A stretch of 64,000 bases of DNA from Clostridium sartagoforme. Lineage in GTDB: Bacteria; Bacillota; Clostridia; Clostridiales; Clostridiaceae. Shown here in pieces: positions 8,619 to 18,880 of this stretch. The stretch is taken from contig NZ_SRYR01000002.1 of assembly GCF_004794105.1 (NCBI RefSeq), positions 1 to 64,000 on the forward strand, given 5' to 3'. The notes beneath the pieces were generated by a model that made no database searches, was not told where the DNA came from, and saw only the letters and a program-made list of their open reading frames with translations. The number at the start of each line of letters is the position of its first letter. Position 1 is the first letter of the stretch. A program made the translations under genes and the position numbers.

Positions 8619-9155
8619 ATGAGAGTTTCAGTAATAGCAAAAAATACGACAGCAACACCAGCACTAAAGGATATGGTGGAGAAGAAGTTATCTAAGGTCG
8701 ATAGATACTTTAATCCTGAAGTAGAAGCTAAGGCTACATTATCAGTTCAAAAAAATAAGCAAAAGGTGGAAATCACTATACCATTTAATGGAGTTGTTCT
8801 AAGGGCTGAAGAAGCTACAGATGATATGTATAAGTCTATAGATTTAGTAGTAGCTAAATTAGAAAGACGAATAAGAAAACAAAAAACAAAGTTATCTAGA
8901 AGAAATAATGAATCATTAAGATTCAAAACATTTGATGAAGTTGCTGTTGAAGATGAATTAATCGAGGAAAATGGTAAGGTTGTTAAGACTAAGAAATTTG
9001 GTATTAAACCTATGTCAGTAGAAGAGGCAATACTTCAAATGGAATTAGTAGGACATAATTTCTTTGTATTCCAAGACGCAGATGAAAATAAAATAGCTGT
9101 AGTATATAAAAGGAAAGACGGAGATTATGGTTTGTTAGAACCTGACTATATATAA
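8619..9155 (+). CDS. hpf: Ribosome hibernation-promoting factor, long form
   Basis: Binds the 30S subunit and drives formation of inactive 100S ribosome dimers in stationary phase. At 178 residues it is the long form. The N-terminal S30AE/YfiA domain (about 1-95, MRVSVIAKNT..., with the basic KLERRIRKQKTKLSRR helix) is joined by an acidic linker to a C-terminal dimerisation domain (about 120-178, KPMSVEEAILQMELVGHNFFVF). A GAGAGGGGATG-like binding site precedes the ATG. The adjacent raiA RNA is its usual neighbour in Clostridia. Confidence 0.95.
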   Translation: MRVSVIAKNTTATPALKDMVEKKLSKVDRYFNPEVEAKATLSVQKNKQKVEITIPFNGVVLRAEEATDDMYKSIDLVVAKLERRIRKQKTKLSRRNNESLRFKTFDEVAVEDELIEENGKVVKTKKFGIKPMSVEEAILQMELVGHNFFVFQDADENKIAVVYKRKDGDYGLLEPDYI

Positions 9156-9178
9156 AAAATCATTGTAAATTCAATATA

Positions 9179-9217
9179 TAACTAAAAAGGAAGTGCAATG
9201 CACTTCCTTTTTAGTTA
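9179..9217 (+). terminator. hpf terminator
   Basis: Arms AACTAAAAAGGAAGTGCA and TGCACTTCCTTTTTAGTT form an 18-bp stem containing its own U-rich arm. It is usable in both directions. Confidence 0.88.
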
Positions 9218-9244
9218 TAATTTTATTAATATGTAACATATTTG

Positions 9245-9274
9245 TTGAATTAATTGTTAATAAAATGGTATAAT
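9245..9274 (+). promoter_or_regulatory. Promoter of secA
   Basis: TTGAAT (9245-9250), 18 nt, TATAAT (9269-9274), about 60 nt before the secA start. Confidence 0.7.
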
Positions 9275-9335
9275 TTATTAATGAAAATCGAAAACTTTTA
9301 ATTATTTAAAATATAATATTGGAAGGAAAAGAAGA

Positions 9336-11849
9336 ATGGGATTTTTAGAAAAGCTATTTGGCACATACAGTGAGAGAGAAGTAAAGAAATTAGAAAAAAT
9401 TGCAGATAAAATAGAAGCCTTAGATTCAAGCATGCAAAAGCTTACTGATGAAGAATTAACAGCTAAGACTTTTGAATTTAAGGAAAGGCTAAAAAATGGA
9501 GAAACTTTAGATGATATACTACCAGAAGCATTTGCAGTATGTAGAGAAGCTTCATCAAGAGTTCTTGGTATGAAACACTATAGAGTTCAATTAATTGGGG
9601 GTATGGTACTACACCAAGGTAGAATCGCTGAAATGAAAACAGGGGAAGGTAAGACTTTAGTTGCAACTCTTCCTTTATACTTAAATGCATTAACAGGAGA
9701 AGGTGTTCACTTAATTACTGTTAATGATTATCTTGCTAAAAGAGACGTTGAGTGGATGGGACAATTATATAATTTCCTAGGCTTAACTACAGGATGCATA
9801 GTTCATGGGTTAAAGTCAGATGAGAGAAGAGCAGCTTATGCAGCAGATATAACATATGGAACTAACAATGAGTTTGGTTTTGATTACTTAAGAGATAATA
9901 TGGTAATTTACAAAGAAGAAAAAGTTCAAAGAAAACTGAACTTTGCAGTAGTTGACGAAGTTGACTCTATTCTTATTGATGAAGCTAGAACACCATTAAT
10001 TATTTCTGGAGCAGGAGAAAAATCTACTAAATTCTATAATGTAGCAGATAACTTTGTTAAACAATTATTAGCTGATGAAGACTATACTATAGATGAAAAA
10101 GCTAAATCAGTAATGCTTACTGATGCAGGTGTAGCTAAGGCAGAAAGAGCATTTGGAATAGATAACTATGCTGATGCAGATCACTTAGAATTACAACACT
10201 ATATAACTCAAGCTCTTAAAGCTAACTATGGAATGAAAATAGATAAGGATTATATGGTTAAGGATGGCCAAGTAATTATAGTAGATGAGTTTACAGGAAG
10301 ACTTATGGAAGGTAGAAGATATTCTGATGGTCTTCACCAAGCAATAGAAGCCAAAGAAGGAGTTAAGATTGAAAGAGAGTCTAAGACTTTAGCAACTATT
10401 ACATTCCAAAACTATTTCAGAATGTATCAAAAGCTTTCTGGTATGACAGGTACTGCTTTAACTGAAGAAAATGAATTTAGAGAAATTTATGCATTAGACG
10501 TTATAGTTGTACCAACAAATAGAGATATAGCTAGAATAGATCAGAGTGATTTAATCTACAAAAATACTAAGGGAAAATATAATGCTATTATTGAAGATAT
10601 AATAGAATGTAATAAAAAAGGTCAACCGGTGTTAGTTGGTACTGTAAGTATTGAAAAATCAGAATACTTATCTGCACTTCTTAAGAAGAGGGGAATTAAG
10701 CATCAAGTATTAAATGCTAAATACCATGAACAAGAAGCAGAAATCATATCTCATGCTGGTGAGTTAGGTAGTGTTACAATTGCTACTAATATGGCTGGTA
10801 GAGGTACAGATATTAAGCTTGGAGAAGGTGTTAAAGAAGCTGGTGGTCTTAAGATAATTGGTACTGAAAGACATGAATCAAGAAGAATAGATAACCAATT
10901 AAGAGGTAGATCTGGTCGTCAAGGTGATGCTGGTGAATCAGTATTCTATATATCATTAGAAGATGACCTAATGAGAATTTTCGGATCTGAAAAAATACAA
11001 GGCTTAATGGATAAGCTAGGATTAGAAGAAGACGAAGCTATAGATCATAAAATGGTAAGTAAAGCTATTGAAAATGCTCAAAAGAAGGTTGAAGGAAATA
11101 ACTTTGATATCAGAAAGAACCTTATTGGTTATGATGATGTTATGAATATGCAAAGAGAAGTTATATACAAACAAAGATCTGAAGTACTTGAAGGTAAGGA
11201 CTTAAGAGAGCAAATTCAAGGTATGATTAAGGAATTAGTTTCAGATGCTGTTAAGGGACATTTAGAAAATGTTAATGAAAACTTTGAAGCTGAAATTGAA
11301 AAATTACTTAGATACTTAGAAGATATTTGTCTTCCTCATAATTCATTAAAGGTAGAAGAATTAATAGATTTATCAAATGATCAAATAATTGATAAAATAA
11401 TAGATATACTAAATACTGCATACCATGCAAAAGAAGAAGAGTTTGGTGAAGAACACTTTAGAGAAGTAGAAAGAGTAATACTTCTTAGAGTAGTTGACCA
11501 AAAATGGATGGATCATATAGATAATATGGATCATTTAAAGCAAGGTATAGGACTTAGAGCTTATAAGCAAATGGATCCAATTCAAGCTTACCAAATGGAA
11601 GGTAGTGCTATGTTTGAGGAAATGATAGAAGGAATTAAGATAGATACACTTAAGTTCTTATTCCATATCCAAATTCAAAAGCCAGTTGAAAGAGAAAGAG
11701 TAGCTGAAGAAACTTCTGCTAGTCATGGTGGAGATGAAGGAGAAGCTAAAAATCAAACAGTTAGAAATGAACCTAAAGTAGGAAGAAATGATCCATGCCC
11801 ATGTGGAAGTGGAAAGAAATATAAAAACTGTTGTGGAAGAGAAGTATAG
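9336..11849 (+). CDS. secA: Protein translocase ATPase SecA
   Basis: The motor that pushes unfolded preproteins through SecYEG at the membrane. Its 837 residues are normal for the family. Walker A MKTGEGKT lies at 100-107. The DEAD-type Walker B region [20 protein letters not shown] starts near residue 206. The NBD2 motifs [11 protein letters not shown] and [23 protein letters not shown] are intact. The C-terminus ends in the zinc/SecB-type tail [13 protein letters not shown] (about 819-831). Its own promoter and an inverted repeat after the stop suggest a monocistronic unit, although prfB follows. Confidence 0.98.
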   Translation: MGFLEKLFGTYSEREVKKLEKIADKIEALDSSMQKLTDEELTAKTFEFKERLKNGETLDDILPEAFAVCREASSRVLGMKHYRVQLIGGMVLHQGRIAEMKTGEGKTLVATLPLYLNALTGEGVHLITVNDYLAKRDVEWMGQLYNFLGLTTGCIVHGLKSDERRAAYAADITYGTNNEFGFDYLRDNMVIYKEEKVQRKLNFAVVDEVDSILIDEARTPLIISGAGEKSTKFYNVADNFVKQLLADEDYTIDEKAKSVMLTDAGVAKAERAFGIDNYADADHLELQHYITQALKANYGMKIDKDYMVKDGQVIIVDEFTGRLMEGRRYSDGLHQAIEAKEGVKIERESKTLATITFQNYFRMYQKLSGMTGTALTEENEFREIYALDVIVVPTNRDIARIDQSDLIYKNTKGKYNAIIEDIIECNKKGQPVLVGTVSIEKSEYLSALLKKRGIKHQVLNAKYHEQEAEIISHAGELGSVTIATNMAGRGTDIKLGEGVKEAGGLKIIGTERHESRRIDNQLRGRSGRQGDAGESVFYISLEDDLMRIFGSEKIQGLMDKLGLEEDEAIDHKMVSKAIENAQKKVEGNNFDIRKNLIGYDDVMNMQREVIYKQRSEVLEGKDLREQIQGMIKELVSDAVKGHLENVNENFEAEIEKLLRYLEDICLPHNSLKVEELIDLSNDQIIDKIIDILNTAYHAKEEEFGEEHFREVERVILLRVVDQKWMDHIDNMDHLKQGIGLRAYKQMDPIQAYQMEGSAMFEEMIEGIKIDTLKFLFHIQIQKPVERERVAEETSASHGGDEGEAKNQTVRNEPKVGRNDPCPCGSGKKYKNCCGREV

Positions 11850-11879
11850 TAATTAGGCTGCCTTAGGGCAGCCTAATTA
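11850..11879 (+). terminator. Hairpin after secA
   Basis: AATTAGGCTGCC / GGCAGCCTAATT, loop TTAG. A strong 12-bp stem with no T run beyond the arm, so it may be a processing or attenuation hairpin and not an efficient terminator. Confidence 0.6.
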
Positions 11880-12080
11880 CAATTAACAAGTGTCAATTAA
11901 CAATTAAGGAAGTAATTTGTTCCAAATTACAATAAAAGAAATTCAGATTTCTGAATTTCAACAACAATTGTTAACTGTTAATTGCTAACTGATAATTGTT
12001 AAAATTTTAAATAAAAGAAATTCAGCTTGCTGGATTTCAACAATAATTGTTAACTGTTAATTGTTAACTGTTAACTGTAA
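11880..12080. repeat. AATTAA-rich intergenic repeat, family K copy 1
   Basis: Holds CAATTAACAATTAAGG, a GTAATTTG/CAAATTAC pair, two GAAATTCAG palindromes (near 11940 and 12020) and several TTAACTGTTAATTG units. Related modules occur at 40200-40350, 61005-61119 and 63504-63577. No gene is visible in it. Confidence 0.6.
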
Positions 12081-12096
12081 AAAAGGTGTGATAAAA

Positions 12097-13198
12097 ATGA
12101 TAATTAAGTTAGAAGCAGAATTAGCGAAGCTTAATGATATTAACAAATTCATAGAAGAAATGAGGGCTTCTCTTTGACAAGGAAGCACTGGTAAAGCAAG
12201 TGGAAGAGTTAGATCTTCAAATGCAAGAGTCTGGATTCTGGGATGATATAAAAAGAGCAGAAGAAGTGACTAAGGAAAGTAAAAGAATAAAAGATAAGAT
12301 AGATAGATTTGATTCGTTAGTTACTAGAGTTGAAGATGTAGAAGTGTTAGGAGAATTAATAGATGAAGATGATGAAGAATCTATTAATGAGATGATAAGG
12401 GAAATAAGAGCTATAGAAAAAGATGTAGAAGAATATAGAATAGAGCTTCTATTATCAGGTGAATATGATAGAAATGATGCTATAGTAACATTACATGCTG
12501 GAGTAGGTGGAAGTGATGCAAATGACTGGACCGAAATGTTACTTAGAATGTATACTAGATGGTGTGAAAAGAAGGGCTTTAGTGTTGAAACTATAGATTA
12601 TTTAGAAGGCGATGAAGCTGGAATCAAAAGTGTAACATTAAAGGTAAAAGGAGAATTTGCATATGGCTATTTAAAGGCTGAAAAAGGTGTTCATAGATTA
12701 GTTAGAATATCTCCTTTTAATGCAAATGGTAAAAGGCAAACTTCCTTTGCTTCTGTAGAAGTATTACCTGAATTAACTAAGGATCAAGATATAGATATAA
12801 GAAGTGATGATTTAAAAGTAGATACCTATAGAGCAAGTGGAGCTGGTGGTCAGCATGTTAATAAAACTGAATCAGCTATTAGAATAACTCATATACCAAC
12901 TGGTATAGTTGTTCAATGTCAAAGTGAAAGAAGTCAGTTTTCAAACAAAGAAACAGCTATGGGAATGTTAAAATCAAAGCTTATTGAACTTAAAGAAAGA
13001 GCTCATAAAGAAAAAATAGAAGACTTAACTGGTGAACTTAAAGATATGGGATGGGGAAGTCAAATAAGATCTTATGTATTCCATCCATATAATATGGTTA
13101 AAGACCATAGAACAGGAGAAGAAACTGCAAACTTAAATGCAGTTATGAATGGAGAAATAGATAACTTTATAACAGCTTACTTAAAAGAAAATAATTAG
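12097..13198 (+). CDS. prfB: Peptide chain release factor 2, made by +1 frameshift
   Basis: Releases finished chains at UGA and UAA. The gene is split by an in-frame TGA at 12175-12177 in the classic slip context CTT TGA C (12172-12178), preceded by AGGG. Reading shifts +1, so codon 27 is GAC at 12176. The joined protein is 366 residues: 26 from the first frame (MIIKLEAELAK...), 340 from the second. It has the codon-recognition tripeptide SPF and the catalytic GGQ at residues 250-252, in RASGAGGQHVNK. The start is the ATG at 12097, after AAAGGTG. When RF2 is low, pausing at UGA favours the shift, giving autoregulation. Confidence 0.96.
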
Positions 13199-13199
13199 T

Positions 13200-13236
13200 A
13201 AATAGGATGTATCTACAATGGATACATCCTATTTTT
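13200..13236. terminator. Bidirectional terminator
   Basis: AAATAGGATGTATC / GATACATCCTATTT around TACAATG with a T run. It separates prfB from the convergent peptidase gene. Confidence 0.88.
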
Positions 13237-13280
13237 ATGAGTTAAAACTATTTGATTAAAACAAATTAATAAGTAATTAT

Positions 13281-14642
13281 CTATATTTTGTTTGTTTTTC
13301 TCCTTTTAATATAGGATACAATTGGAGAAGAAACTACAAAAGCAAATAATATAGAAAAGATAAATAATGAAGTTTTTCCATAGAAGAACTTAGTTATTAC
13401 TCCATAAGAAGAGTTAAATATCTTTTCTTCAATTACACTATAAGCGTTATTGATAGCATTTGTACTTATAAATTCTACCTTATCATTAGGGGTATGAATT
13501 TTAGTTAAATCACTATGCGAAAAGCTTAGTGCATCAATACCTAAATCATTAAAACTTGCATGATCACTAGAGTTTTCATAAGAAACTGCTGTTTCTACAT
13601 TTTTATCTTTAGCTATTTTTTCTATTGAATCAAGTAATTTAGATTCCTTATCTTTAGCTGAAGCTCCTAGCATTAGTGTTAGGGGATAGCCATCACTACC
13701 AATCATATCAAAATTAATTACTTCACCATCTTTAATCTTATCTAAATTCTTTTCAGCAAAGTCTTTAGAACCTAAAAGACCAAATTCTTCAGCATTTAAA
13801 GCTACAAATATTATATCTCTTTTTGGTTTTCCGTAAGTTGATAATGCTCTTTCTATTTCTAATAAAAATGAAGTTCCTGAAGCATTATCTAAGGCTCCAT
13901 AATAAGTATTCTTTAAGGCGTCAGCTCCTAAGTGATCATAGTGAGCAGTTAAGATTAAAGGTGGCAATTTATTTGAACTTCCCTTAATCACTCCAACTAT
14001 ATTATATATTTCTTTTTCTTCAACTGAGAAAGGAATATTAATAGCAACTTCAGCACCATCCCTAATAGAATCTAATATTTTGTTATAAGTTTTTGTATTT
14101 ATTAATACCATCATGTCATAAGGGAAGGTAGATATAAATGAACTTCTAAAAGAAAAGTCATCTTTAGGAGATAGATAAAATAAGCAAGTTCCTTCAGAAG
14201 TTACAACTTCAATATAACTAGAAAAAACATTTATTTTATCTTCTGAACTAAAAGTAAAATTAGTTTTTCTAAAGTTAATCATATCTTCTTTAAAGTCTAC
14301 TCCATATTTTAAAGATTCGGAGTAACCATCATCATAAGAAAATTTTAAGTAAGGAGAAGTATTATTATTCACAGGAGATAATACTTTAAAGCCTTCCTTA
14401 TATTCATCATTTAGTGGAATTAATTTATTATCAGTAAAGTTCTTTTTTATTATTTCTCCAACTAGTGTGTTTTCATTACTGCCAGCTAATCTACCTTTAT
14501 ACGTATCAGAAGAAAATAAGGTTATATTTTCTTTTACATTATCAGCATTAAAAGGTGAGTATGTAAAATTTGAAAATAATGATAAAGCTAATAATATAAA
14601 GGTTGAAACAAGACATGAGTAATAGATAATTTTCTTTCTCAT
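13281..14642 (-). CDS. Membrane-anchored M28-family zinc peptidase
   Basis: A 453-residue aminopeptidase-like protein predicted to act outside the membrane. The N-terminus has a signal or anchor segment (about 5-30, YYSCLVSTFILLALSLFSNF). The catalytic core has the two-zinc signature: TAHYDHLGAD, LDNASGTSFLLE, ALNAEEFGLLGS, FDMIGSDG and SSDHASF. After it, one more hydrophobic stretch (about 425-445) precedes a basic RRKTNKI tail, so both ends may be tethered. Substrate is not predictable. A small membrane protein lies upstream on the same strand with 78 bp between them. Confidence 0.85.
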   Translation of the reverse strand: MRKKIIYYSCLVSTFILLALSLFSNFTYSPFNADNVKENITLFSSDTYKGRLAGSNENTLVGEIIKKNFTDNKLIPLNDEYKEGFKVLSPVNNNTSPYLKFSYDDGYSESLKYGVDFKEDMINFRKTNFTFSSEDKINVFSSYIEVVTSEGTCLFYLSPKDDFSFRSSFISTFPYDMMVLINTKTYNKILDSIRDGAEVAINIPFSVEEKEIYNIVGVIKGSSNKLPPLILTAHYDHLGADALKNTYYGALDNASGTSFLLEIERALSTYGKPKRDIIFVALNAEEFGLLGSKDFAEKNLDKIKDGEVINFDMIGSDGYPLTLMLGASAKDKESKLLDSIEKIAKDKNVETAVSYENSSDHASFNDLGIDALSFSHSDLTKIHTPNDKVEFISTNAINNAYSVIEEKIFNSSYGVITKFFYGKTSLFIFSILFAFVVSSPIVSYIKRRKTNKI

Positions 14643-14720
14643 AAAAATACCTCAAATAATAGTTATACTTAATACTATTATTTAAGGCATTAAAATATGA
14701 AAAAATATAATTAAGAGGTG

Positions 14721-15062
14721 CTAGGCTCTTTTATAAACAAGGTCTATAAATCCATGTATTAAAGAGAATAATATACATATATAAATAAACATATTTATTT
14801 GATTAGAAAGTATTGAAAAAATTCCTCCAACTATAAAGCTAAATAAAATTATACAATTTATAAATTTGGATAATCCAGATTTACTAATTATTATTTCTTT
14901 TGTTGAAGATATAAGAATTAAAATTAGAGTTAAAAAGTATAACATATATTTAATAGTTGTAGAAAATTCAATAATATAATACTGATTTAATATTAAAGAG
15001 ATAATAAAGAATACTAGGAGGATATTAATAATTTTATTTATAACTGTATAAAGCTTATTCAT
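14721..15062 (-). CDS. Small multi-pass membrane protein, unknown function
   Basis: A 113-residue, very hydrophobic protein that I do not recognise. Four hydrophobic stretches are visible (about 7-27, 36-54, 63-82, 86-107) separated by short polar turns, and the C-terminus is YKRA. There is no signal-peptide cleavage site or catalytic motif. It is transcribed in the direction of the M28 peptidase gene, so the two may share a transcript; a partner role in the membrane is only a guess. Confidence 0.6.
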   Translation of the reverse strand: MNKLYTVINKIINILLVFFIISLILNQYYIIEFSTTIKYMLYFLTLILILISSTKEIIISKSGLSKFINCIILFSFIVGGIFSILSNQINMFIYICILFSLIHGFIDLVYKRA

Positions 15063-15142
15063 ATAATCACCTAATTGTAAATATTTTACAATTATTATAA
15101 CCCTAAATTAACATAATATCAAGACAGTTATTTGATATTAGC

Positions 15143-15338
15143 AATAAAATGCGTAGCATTTTATTAATGAAAGAATGAAAAAATTAAAAAATTAAAGAAT
15201 GCCTAAAAAATCCTTACAGATTTTTTAAAGGAAATCTTTAAAACAAAAGATGTTTTGCATTGCTAAACATCTTCTTTCATTTTTTCATTTTTTCATTCTC
15301 TTAATTTTTTCATTTTAAAATGCTTCGCATTTTATTAC
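15143..15338. repeat. GAATGAAAAAATT palindromic repeat, family G copy 1
   Basis: Bounded by the hairpins AAAATGCGTAGCATTTT (left) and AAAATGCTTCGCATTTT (right). Inside, GAATGAAAAAATTAA tracts face TTAATTTTTTCATTC tracts. A central AAGATGTTTTGCATTGCTAAACATCTT hairpin forms the apex. It fills most of the 347-bp divergent gap before tex. The remaining 80 bp (15063-15142) show nothing clear. Confidence 0.8.
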
Positions 15339-15409
15339 CAATGTTGTAGATTATTGATTAAAACATATATATAATGAGTTTAGACATATTTTATAGGAGG
15401 TAAAAAAAT

Positions 15410-17569
15410 TTGGTTGATATAGTTGGAAGGTTATCTGAGGAGCTTAAAATAAGTATAACTCAGGTTAATAATGTAATTGGACTACTTGATGATGGAAATA
15501 CTGTACCCTTTATATCTAGGTATAGAAAAGAGCAAACTGGAGCTTTAAGTGATGAAGTTTTAAGAAAGTTTCAAGAAAGGCTTATTTACTTAAGAAATCT
15601 AAAGGAAAGAAAAGAAGATGTATTAAGACTTATTGATGAGCAAGGAAAGCTAACAGAAGAAATAGAAAAATCACTAGAAAGAGCAGTTACTTTAACAGAA
15701 GTAGAAGATATTTATAGACCTTATAAGCAAAAAAAGAGAACAAGAGCAACTATAGCTTTAGAAAAAGGATTAAAACCTCTTGCAGAATTAATTTTAGGTG
15801 GCTCTTATAAAGGTGACTTAAAGGTAGAAGCATCTAAATACATAGATGAGGAAAAAGGAGTTTCTTCAGAGGAAGAGGCTATAAATGGAGCACTAGATAT
15901 AATTGCAGAAGAAATCTCAGACGAAGCTAGTTATAGAAAGTGGATAAGAGCCTTAGTATTTAGAGAAGGAAAAATTGAAACTAAGGGTGGAAGTGAAGAA
16001 CATACACCTTATGAAATGTATTATGAATATAGTGAAGATGTTGGAAGAATACCTCCTCATAGAATTCTTGCTATAAATAGAGGAGAAAAAGAAAAAATAC
16101 TTCAAGTTAAAATAACTATTAATGAAGATAAATTAATAACATTTTTAGAAAATAAGATATTAAAAGGAAACAATATAACTGATGAATATCTAAGATTATC
16201 AATTAAGGATTCCTTAAAAAGACTTATATATCCATCTATTGAAAGAGAAGTTAGAAATGAACTTACTGATATAGGGGAAGAGGGAGCAATAAAAATATTT
16301 AAAGAAAACTTAAAAGCATTATTAATGCAACCTCCAATAAAGGGAAAAGTAGTTTTAGGATATGATCCAGGATTTAGAACTGGATGTAAGATCGCAGTTT
16401 TAGATAGTACAGGAAGATTCTTAGAAAATACTACTGTATATCCTACAGCACCTCAAAATAAAGTTAAGGAAGCTAAGGAAGTACTTAAATCATTAATTAA
16501 GAAGCATAATGTAGAAGTTATATCTTTAGGAAATGGTACAGCTTCTAGAGAATCAGAAGAAGTAATTTCAGAAGTTATTTCTGAATTAAGAAAAGAAGAT
16601 GGTAGGGAAATATCTTATGTAATAGTATCTGAGGCAGGGGCATCTGTTTACTCAGCATCTGAATTAGGAACTAAGGAATACCCTGATTTAGATGTTACAG
16701 TAAGAGGAGCTATTTCTATAGGTAGAAGACTTCAAGATCCTTTAGCTGAACTAGTTAAAATTGATCCTAAATCTTTAGGGGTAGGTCAATATCAACATGA
16801 TGTGGCTGCAAAGAAGTTAGATGAATCATTAACAGGGGTAGTAGAAGACTCTGTTAATAAAGTTGGAGTTGATTTAAATACAGCAACACCATCATTACTA
16901 AATTATATTTCTGGTATAAATGCAAGTATAGCAAATAATATAGTTATGTATAGAGATGAAGTAGGCGGATTCAAAAGTAGAAAGGAACTGCTTAAGGTAA
17001 AGAGACTTGGACAAAAGGCTTATGAGCAATGTGCAGGGTTCTTAAGAGTTATGGAAAGTAGTGAACCTTTAGATAATACTTCTGTTCACCCTGAATCATA
17101 TGAAGTTGCAAGAAACCTTTTAGCGTTACTTGGATATACTAAGAATGATTTAAAAAATAACAATATTAAAGATATTGAAGAAAGAGTTAATGAAAAAGGA
17201 ATTAAAAATATAGCAGAAAAGTTACAAGTTGGAGAGTTAACTTTATCTGATATTATAAAAGAAATAAAAAAGCCAGGTAGAGACTTAAGAGAAGATATGC
17301 CAAAGCCTATATTAAAGACTGGTGTAATAGACTTAAAAGATTTAAGTGAAGGCATGGTACTTATGGGAACAGTAAGAAATGTTTCTGATTTTGGAGCCTT
17401 TGTAGATATTGGAGTTCACCAAGATGGGTTAGTTCATAAAAGTCAAATGGCAGATAGGTTTGTTAGGCATCCTTTAGATATAGTTAAGGTTGGAGACATA
17501 GTTCAGGTTAGAATTTTAGAAGTAGATAGTAAGAGAAATAGAATATCCTTATCTATGAAAGGAATATAA
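15410..17569 (+). CDS. tex: Tex-family RNA-binding transcription accessory protein
   Basis: A conserved 719-residue nucleic acid-binding protein of the Tex/YqgF type. Order: N-terminal helical domain, YqgF-like RNase H fold (about 320-450, GYDPGFRTGCKIAVLD), helix-hairpin-helix segment near 490-550 (DLNTATPSLLNYISGI, FKSRKELLKVKRLG), and a C-terminal S1 domain (about 645-717, VLMGTVRNVSDFGAFVDIGVHQDGLVH). The start is TTG at 15410 with AGGAGG at 15395-15400; the protein then begins MVDIVGRLSEEL as expected. Its cellular role is broad and poorly defined. Confidence 0.95.
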   Translation: MVDIVGRLSEELKISITQVNNVIGLLDDGNTVPFISRYRKEQTGALSDEVLRKFQERLIYLRNLKERKEDVLRLIDEQGKLTEEIEKSLERAVTLTEVEDIYRPYKQKKRTRATIALEKGLKPLAELILGGSYKGDLKVEASKYIDEEKGVSSEEEAINGALDIIAEEISDEASYRKWIRALVFREGKIETKGGSEEHTPYEMYYEYSEDVGRIPPHRILAINRGEKEKILQVKITINEDKLITFLENKILKGNNITDEYLRLSIKDSLKRLIYPSIEREVRNELTDIGEEGAIKIFKENLKALLMQPPIKGKVVLGYDPGFRTGCKIAVLDSTGRFLENTTVYPTAPQNKVKEAKEVLKSLIKKHNVEVISLGNGTASRESEEVISEVISELRKEDGREISYVIVSEAGASVYSASELGTKEYPDLDVTVRGAISIGRRLQDPLAELVKIDPKSLGVGQYQHDVAAKKLDESLTGVVEDSVNKVGVDLNTATPSLLNYISGINASIANNIVMYRDEVGGFKSRKELLKVKRLGQKAYEQCAGFLRVMESSEPLDNTSVHPESYEVARNLLALLGYTKNDLKNNNIKDIEERVNEKGIKNIAEKLQVGELTLSDIIKEIKKPGRDLREDMPKPILKTGVIDLKDLSEGMVLMGTVRNVSDFGAFVDIGVHQDGLVHKSQMADRFVRHPLDIVKVGDIVQVRILEVDSKRNRISLSMKGI

Positions 17570-17620
17570 GTTGTAATTAAGTTTTTAGGTTTTATGAAGT
17601 TTTATTCGTGTTGAAAATAA

Positions 17621-17766
17621 TTAATATATGAAGTTATCTAAACAACTTATATTTAAATTAAAAAATTGATTCTTTCAATTTAGATAATTTACTAAAGAAT
17701 CATTTTTAATTTATAATGATATAAAACTATGGATGCAGATTATTAATTGAAAAATATATATAAAAG
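17621..17766 (+). repeat. TTTCAATT/AATTGAAA promoter-like element, copy 1
   Basis: One of five related elements. It has AAGTTATCTAAACAACTTATAT at the left edge, TTTCAATT at 17673-17680, TTTACT at 17688-17693, an 18-nt spacer, TATAAT at 17712-17717 and AATTGAAA at 17745-17752. This copy also holds TGATTCTTT / AAAGAATCA (17667-17675, 17694-17702) followed by T, which may serve as the tex terminator. It lies 70 nt upstream of the FMN riboswitch and reads toward it, so it may supply its promoter. Confidence 0.75.
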
Positions 17767-17835
17767 AAAAAGATTGTTAAAAATATGCTTGTCAAATAAA
17801 AAAAATAAGCATATAATAAAAGTATAAAAATAATT

Positions 17836-17950
17836 TATCTTCAGGGCGGGGCGTAATTCCCCACCGGCGGTAAAGCCCGCGAGCTAATTTTTTAGCATGA
17901 TTCGGTGAAACTCCGAGGCCGACAGTATAGTCTGGATGAAAGAAGGTAAG
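17836..17950 (+). promoter_or_regulatory. FMN (RFN) riboswitch
   Basis: Hallmark blocks: TTCAGGGCGGGGCGTAATTC, CCCCACCGGCGGTAAAGCC, GCCCGCGAGC, GATTCGGTGAAACTCCGAGG, CCGACAGTATAGTCTGGATG and the closing GAAGGTA, which pairs with TATCTTC. Established role: FMN binding shuts off riboflavin synthesis or uptake. Here it precedes ribU. Confidence 0.97.
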
Positions 17951-18010
17951 GCGTTAGATATTGCTTGATTTATTTTAATTTTGCAAATCTTATTTCTTAT
18001 GAATTTATTG

Positions 18011-18040
18011 CCCTGATGTTAATTTACATCAGGGTTTTTT
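18011..18040 (+). terminator. FMN-riboswitch terminator
   Basis: CCCTGATGT / ACATCAGGG around TAATTT, then six T. This is the off-state hairpin of the riboswitch. Confidence 0.92.
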
Positions 18041-18151
18041 ATTATTTTTAAAACATAAGAAATAATAGAGATTATAACTAATTTCGTTAAAATAATATCA
18101 TTTAATATTTAACTATTGCCCCAGAGGATAGCTTTTGGGAGGAGAAATAAA

Positions 18152-18754
18152 ATGAATTATCAAAATCAAAAAAACCTAAACAAATTTATTAAAATTTCAC
18201 TTTTAAGTGCTATTGCAGTAATGCTAATGTACTTTGATTTTCCAATACCTTTTCTACCATTTCCATGGTTAAAGATTGACTTAAGCGATATTCCAGCACT
18301 TATGGGTGGATTTGCTTTTGGTCCTGTTGCAGGAGTATTGATAGAATTATTAAAGAACTTACTTATTTTAATAGTAAAGGGAACTGGAACTGGCTTTGTT
18401 GGAGAAATGGCTAACTTTATTATAGGAGCATCATTAGTTTTCCCAGCAGCTTGGATATATCATAAAAATAAGAGTAAGAAAACAGCATTCCTTGGAATGT
18501 TAGTAGGAAGTTTATCTATGCAAGTAATAGGAATAATTGCTAATGTATATTTCTTGTTACCAGCTTACGGTATGAAAATGGCACCTAATGAAATTGTAAA
18601 TTATGTTACTGCAGGGCTACTTCCGTTTAATGGAGTAAAAGCTATAATGGTCTGTGGTATAACATATGTGGTATATAAGAAGGTTGCAAGTATAATTTTC
18701 GATGTAGATTCAAATTTTGATAGTGTAAAGAAGGGCAAGTTAAGCTCTATATAG
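18152..18754 (+). CDS. ribU: Riboflavin ECF transporter S component RibU
   Basis: Membrane protein that binds riboflavin and docks on the shared ECF energising module encoded elsewhere. It has 200 residues with about six membrane segments. The N-terminal ISLLSAIAVMLMYFDFPIPFLP, the LKIDLSDIPALMGGFAFGPVAGVLIELLKN segment and the GTGTGFVGEMANFIIG loop are typical of the family. The start is ATG 18152 with GGAGGAG just upstream. An upstream in-frame ATG at 18116 has no binding site. Repressed by FMN through the leader. Confidence 0.95.
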   Translation: MNYQNQKNLNKFIKISLLSAIAVMLMYFDFPIPFLPFPWLKIDLSDIPALMGGFAFGPVAGVLIELLKNLLILIVKGTGTGFVGEMANFIIGASLVFPAAWIYHKNKSKKTAFLGMLVGSLSMQVIGIIANVYFLLPAYGMKMAPNEIVNYVTAGLLPFNGVKAIMVCGITYVVYKKVASIIFDVDSNFDSVKKGKLSSI

Positions 18755-18762
18755 ATATAAAT

Positions 18763-18808
18763 AAAAGCTACGATAGTTATAATTTTTTATAACTATCGTA
18801 GCTTTTTA
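18763..18808 (+). terminator. ribU terminator
   Basis: A 20-bp stem AAAAGCTACGATAGTTATAA with its complement, loop of T, T-rich 3' side. Confidence 0.9.
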
Positions 18809-18880
18809 AAATTCACATAATACAGATTAATTACCACTATATAACTTTTATTGAAAATAATTATCAAATACCCGGAAAGT

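Noticed and set aside
11930..12080. TTAACTGTTAATTG units as replication-origin iterons
   Set aside because: Spacing is irregular, no DnaA-box pattern or replication gene is near, and similar stretches occur in other gaps.
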